DNA of 64,000 bases from Oceanobacillus sojae. Lineage in GTDB: Bacteria; Bacillota; Bacilli; Bacillales; Amphibacillaceae. A program made the translations under genes and the position numbers. This document shows, piece after piece, positions 61,942 through 64,000 of the stretch. The first letter of the stretch is position 1. Every line of letters starts with the position of its first letter. The notes under the pieces were generated by a model that was not told the origin of the DNA, ran no database searches, and saw only the letters and a program-made list of their open reading frames with translations. Location of the stretch: the NCBI RefSeq assembly GCF_900162665.1, contig NZ_LT727813.1, positions 402,214 through 466,213 on the forward strand, given 5' to 3'.

Positions 61942-62862
61942 CTACTCATCCAGGGAATCAATTTCATTTTGCTTTCTTTTCTTTTTACGCCATGACCTGA
62001 TCATGGCAAATAAAGAAAATATATAAATACCGATAAATATGGTATATAAATTTATAAAAGCAGGCCAGATTTCTTTTGCACTTTCCGTTAAAACAAAGGT
62101 ATCATATACATTATTATTGCGATAAATAAGAGGAATAGGCTCTTCAATTTTATATTTACTGTATGTTGTACCGGTTACTGCCTTTCTAGTTATGTAATCT
62201 TCTCCCTGCTTATCTTGATAACGGAGAAATAACTCATATGTCGTGTAAGAAGCTCCTTTTTGTGTCCGTACCTCGTTAAAATCACCACCTAAAATGGTAG
62301 CTGTTACTTCTGTTTGATTCCATGTGTTCAATTTATGGAATATATTTGTTGCTGTCAGTGCTACGAAGGTCGTTCCAATAAGGAGATATAGTGTTAACAT
62401 AGTGTATATGCTTATTTTATATAGTCTTTGCACAATTTTTTGATACAATTGATTGTTTTTTATAAATTTCGTACTATTTAATAGAATCAGGCCAACTGAA
62501 AACGTCGAAAGATATAAGAAGAGAAAAATCGGTATCGCCAAGGTTTTTTCAAAGCGAATATCCTTTTCTGTGACAAATGTATCTGCGTTTTTCATATATC
62601 CTGATATTTTATCCCCTGCTTGAATCGATTCAAATTGCTCTTTAGATACCTTACTTGGCCGTTCCGAATTTGAGACAAAAACTTCAAAACGCGGGTATAA
62701 GTATAAACCTTTTTTACTGTATTTGAATTCAACTGTTTCCACTGCAGGTTCATCTTTTATGGTTAAACTGAAATGAAGATAAAGACATGTAAATCCCAAA
62801 GTCATTACCGCTATTAATAAGAGAGTGCTGACATTCTTGGAATTGATTGGCCTTTCTTGCAT
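61942..62862 (-). CDS. DUF3592-like membrane protein
   Basis: 306 aa with four membrane helices (about 11-30, 110-128, 150-172, 262-287). Two extracytoplasmic stretches lie between them. The second (WNQTEVTATILGGDF, TYELFLRYQDKQGEDY, EEPIPLIYRNNN) matches the DUF3592 pattern of beta strands. Function unknown. RBS GAGGAGG 7 nt before the ATG. Confidence 0.72.
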   Translation of the reverse strand: MQERPINSKNVSTLLLIAVMTLGFTCLYLHFSLTIKDEPAVETVEFKYSKKGLYLYPRFEVFVSNSERPSKVSKEQFESIQAGDKISGYMKNADTFVTEKDIRFEKTLAIPIFLFLYLSTFSVGLILLNSTKFIKNNQLYQKIVQRLYKISIYTMLTLYLLIGTTFVALTATNIFHKLNTWNQTEVTATILGGDFNEVRTQKGASYTTYELFLRYQDKQGEDYITRKAVTGTTYSKYKIEEPIPLIYRNNNVYDTFVLTESAKEIWPAFINLYTIFIGIYIFSLFAMIRSWRKKKRKQNEIDSLDE

Positions 62863-62965
62863 ACACCAGCCTCCTCTATATTAAAATAATTTTTAATTCT
62901 AGCTTTAATATACATTTTATTACGGCAGTAAAGAAGCCTGCGGATTAGCCAACTCTACAGCTTTT

Positions 62966-63388
62966 TTAGCTCGTTCTCCCCTGAAACACATATGGAACTG
63001 CCTTTTCTAATAGGCTTCTAATGCCAACCTTATGATACGGCATTCTTTTATCCGCTTCTTCTATGCTCACCCATGCTGTATCCGCAATCGTTTCTGTATC
63101 CTGTATCGAAATTTCCCCATCAATGACCTTTGCCATAAACGTAAAAAAGATTGCGTGATGATTGAACCTTTCCATAAATGCTTCATTTACCGAAAGTATA
63201 TCTCCAGCTTCAATCGTCAAACCCGTTTCTTCTTTTGCTTCCCGGACAACTGCTTCCGATAAGATCTCTCCCTTTTCCACTGCTCCACCAGGCATTGTCC
63301 AATCATCATGCTTTATATTTTTCACCATTAAAATCTTTTCTTCCTTTTCATCTAAAATCAGTGCATAAACCACATCTACTCTCTCCAT
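62966..63388 (-). CDS. NUDIX hydrolase
   Basis: 140 aa. The Nudix box Gx5Ex7REx2EExG is complete in GAVEKGEILSEAVV followed by REAKEETGL. It hydrolyses a nucleoside-diphosphate-linked compound; the substrate is unknown. RBS AAGGGGG. The next upstream gene lies 29 bp away and is probably cotranscribed. Confidence 0.9.
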   Translation of the reverse strand: MERVDVVYALILDEKEEKILMVKNIKHDDWTMPGGAVEKGEILSEAVVREAKEETGLTIEAGDILSVNEAFMERFNHHAIFFTFMAKVIDGEISIQDTETIADTAWVSIEEADKRMPYHKVGIRSLLEKAVPYVFQGRTS

Positions 63389-63417
63389 TTAAATAGCCCC
63401 CTTATAAATGTATTTCC

Positions 63418-63966
63418 CTAGCATTTTTCCTTATCCCATTCTGATAAAATACTGCGTAATATCTTTTGGCTTTCTTCATCCTTTTGTCGATATGGTCGTC
63501 CAATTTCCTTATACACTTCTTTTTCCTCTAAAAGCTGTTTGGGATGAATAGCCTTTGCAGTGATATTATCCAAAAGAAAATTCTCATCTAATAGCGAATC
63601 AGCACGCCAAATCCACTCGGGCAAACCATTCATAATAAGACTGCCATCACTATGATAAGTAATGTAGCTAATGGAAAGATCTACATTATCTTTTTGAAAA
63701 TCAGATTGCCTGTTACAGAAAGGTTCTTTCACAGCTATCCGTTTATATCCTGCTTTTACCAGCTCTGCTTCTATACATTCCCTATTTTGAATCCAGGTAA
63801 CTAAGTCGATATCTTCATGAGGACGAGTCACCTTACCAAGCAGAAAATCAATTGCCCATCCGCCTTTCACCCACATTTGCAGCTTATGTTCTTCAAAAAG
63901 TGTCTGCAGCTCCCTCAGAATTACTAATTGGTTCTTTGTTTGTGTATTTAGCTGATTAAAATCCAT
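63418..63966 (-). CDS. Nucleotidyltransferase of the aminoglycoside/lincosamide adenylyltransferase type
   Basis: 182 aa. VKGGWAIDFLLGKVTRPHEDIDLV is the signature of ANT(2'')/LinB-type adenylyltransferases, with the catalytic D-x-D in HEDIDLV. The C-terminal helical part resembles that group. It could adenylylate an aminoglycoside or lincosamide, but many chromosomal members have no known drug substrate. RBS GAGGGAGAAG precedes the ATG. Confidence 0.85.
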   Translation of the reverse strand: MDFNQLNTQTKNQLVILRELQTLFEEHKLQMWVKGGWAIDFLLGKVTRPHEDIDLVTWIQNRECIEAELVKAGYKRIAVKEPFCNRQSDFQKDNVDLSISYITYHSDGSLIMNGLPEWIWRADSLLDENFLLDNITAKAIHPKQLLEEKEVYKEIGRPYRQKDEESQKILRSILSEWDKEKC

Positions 63967-64000
63967 AACTTCTCCCTCTGCTTCCTATTCTTCATCTGTT

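Overview
The window is chromosomal DNA from a low-GC, endospore-forming Firmicute of the family Bacillaceae. Gene content is closest to Oceanobacillus/Virgibacillus-type genomes (inferred from recognisable protein families, not from a search). Supporting signs are a GerA-type germinant receptor operon, strong AGGAGG ribosome binding sites with frequent GTG/TTG starts, Fur boxes, cre sites, T-box leaders and Bacillus-type families such as YueI, YxjI, YpgR, AdeR/Ald and Fni. No CRISPR array, rRNA, transposase or phage structural gene was seen.

Layout. 1-3.0 kb: Fur-controlled siderophore ABC transporter (partial permease, lipoprotein, ATPase). 3.1-10.4 kb: housekeeping genes (FrnE-like DsbA, Fni isomerase, a Mesh1-like small alarmone hydrolase, aldo/keto reductase, Tag glycosylase, sulfurtransferase, PepT). 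10.5-14.5 kb: VanY-type carboxypeptidase, the selD-selU selenouridine pair, YxjI-like protein. 14.9-19.1 kb: germinant receptor genes in the order A-C-B plus a small D-type subunit. 19.3 kb: nitroreductase behind a Fur-type box. 20.0-27.2 kb: complete trpEGDCFBA operon behind two tandem tryptophan T-boxes. 27.2-32.1 kb: TetR regulator with a 43-aa partner gene, VanZ protein, and a GntR/ABC-transporter operon. 32.1-33.1 kb: gene-poor, with two related hairpin repeats. 33.1-43.9 kb: exoA, MBL hydrolase, yueI, YkvI-like transporter, adeR-ald, PfpI protein, ypgR and acetoacetate-CoA ligase. 43.9-52.7 kb: mostly minus-strand genes (GNATs, hemerythrin, panF-yhdT, LLM oxidoreductase, MFS pump, DUF4317), including a pyridoxamine-oxidase relic. 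52.9-57.6 kb: a degraded island with an MntA/HepT pair, a lone tRNA-Ala(GGC), an antitoxin/zeta-like kinase relic and small membrane-protein genes, followed by msrA, a DUF6440 gene and an AEC transporter. 57.9-58.2 kb: a MITE-like element with a 62-bp perfect palindrome. 58.3-61.4 kb: a flavin cluster. 61.4-64 kb: membrane proteins, NUDIX hydrolase, nucleotidyltransferase.

The most interesting locus is 58.3-61.3 kb. A Rex/Fnr-like operator precedes a flavin reductase gene and then a second, longer reductase fused to a PAS-like domain. That protein ends in two back-to-back decapeptides, each carrying the D-x-V-S-G-A-T motif to which ApbE enzymes attach FMN. The next gene encodes an ApbE-type FMN transferase with no signal peptide. 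The sequence therefore suggests a cytoplasmic, covalently flavinylated flavin reductase that responds to redox state. This is inference, but each part is directly visible.

Other notable points are the paired decay of the MntA antitoxin (no start codon) and HepT toxin (catalytic Arg replaced), an 11-G tract inside a ribosome binding site, and a tRNA gene with no encoded CCA.
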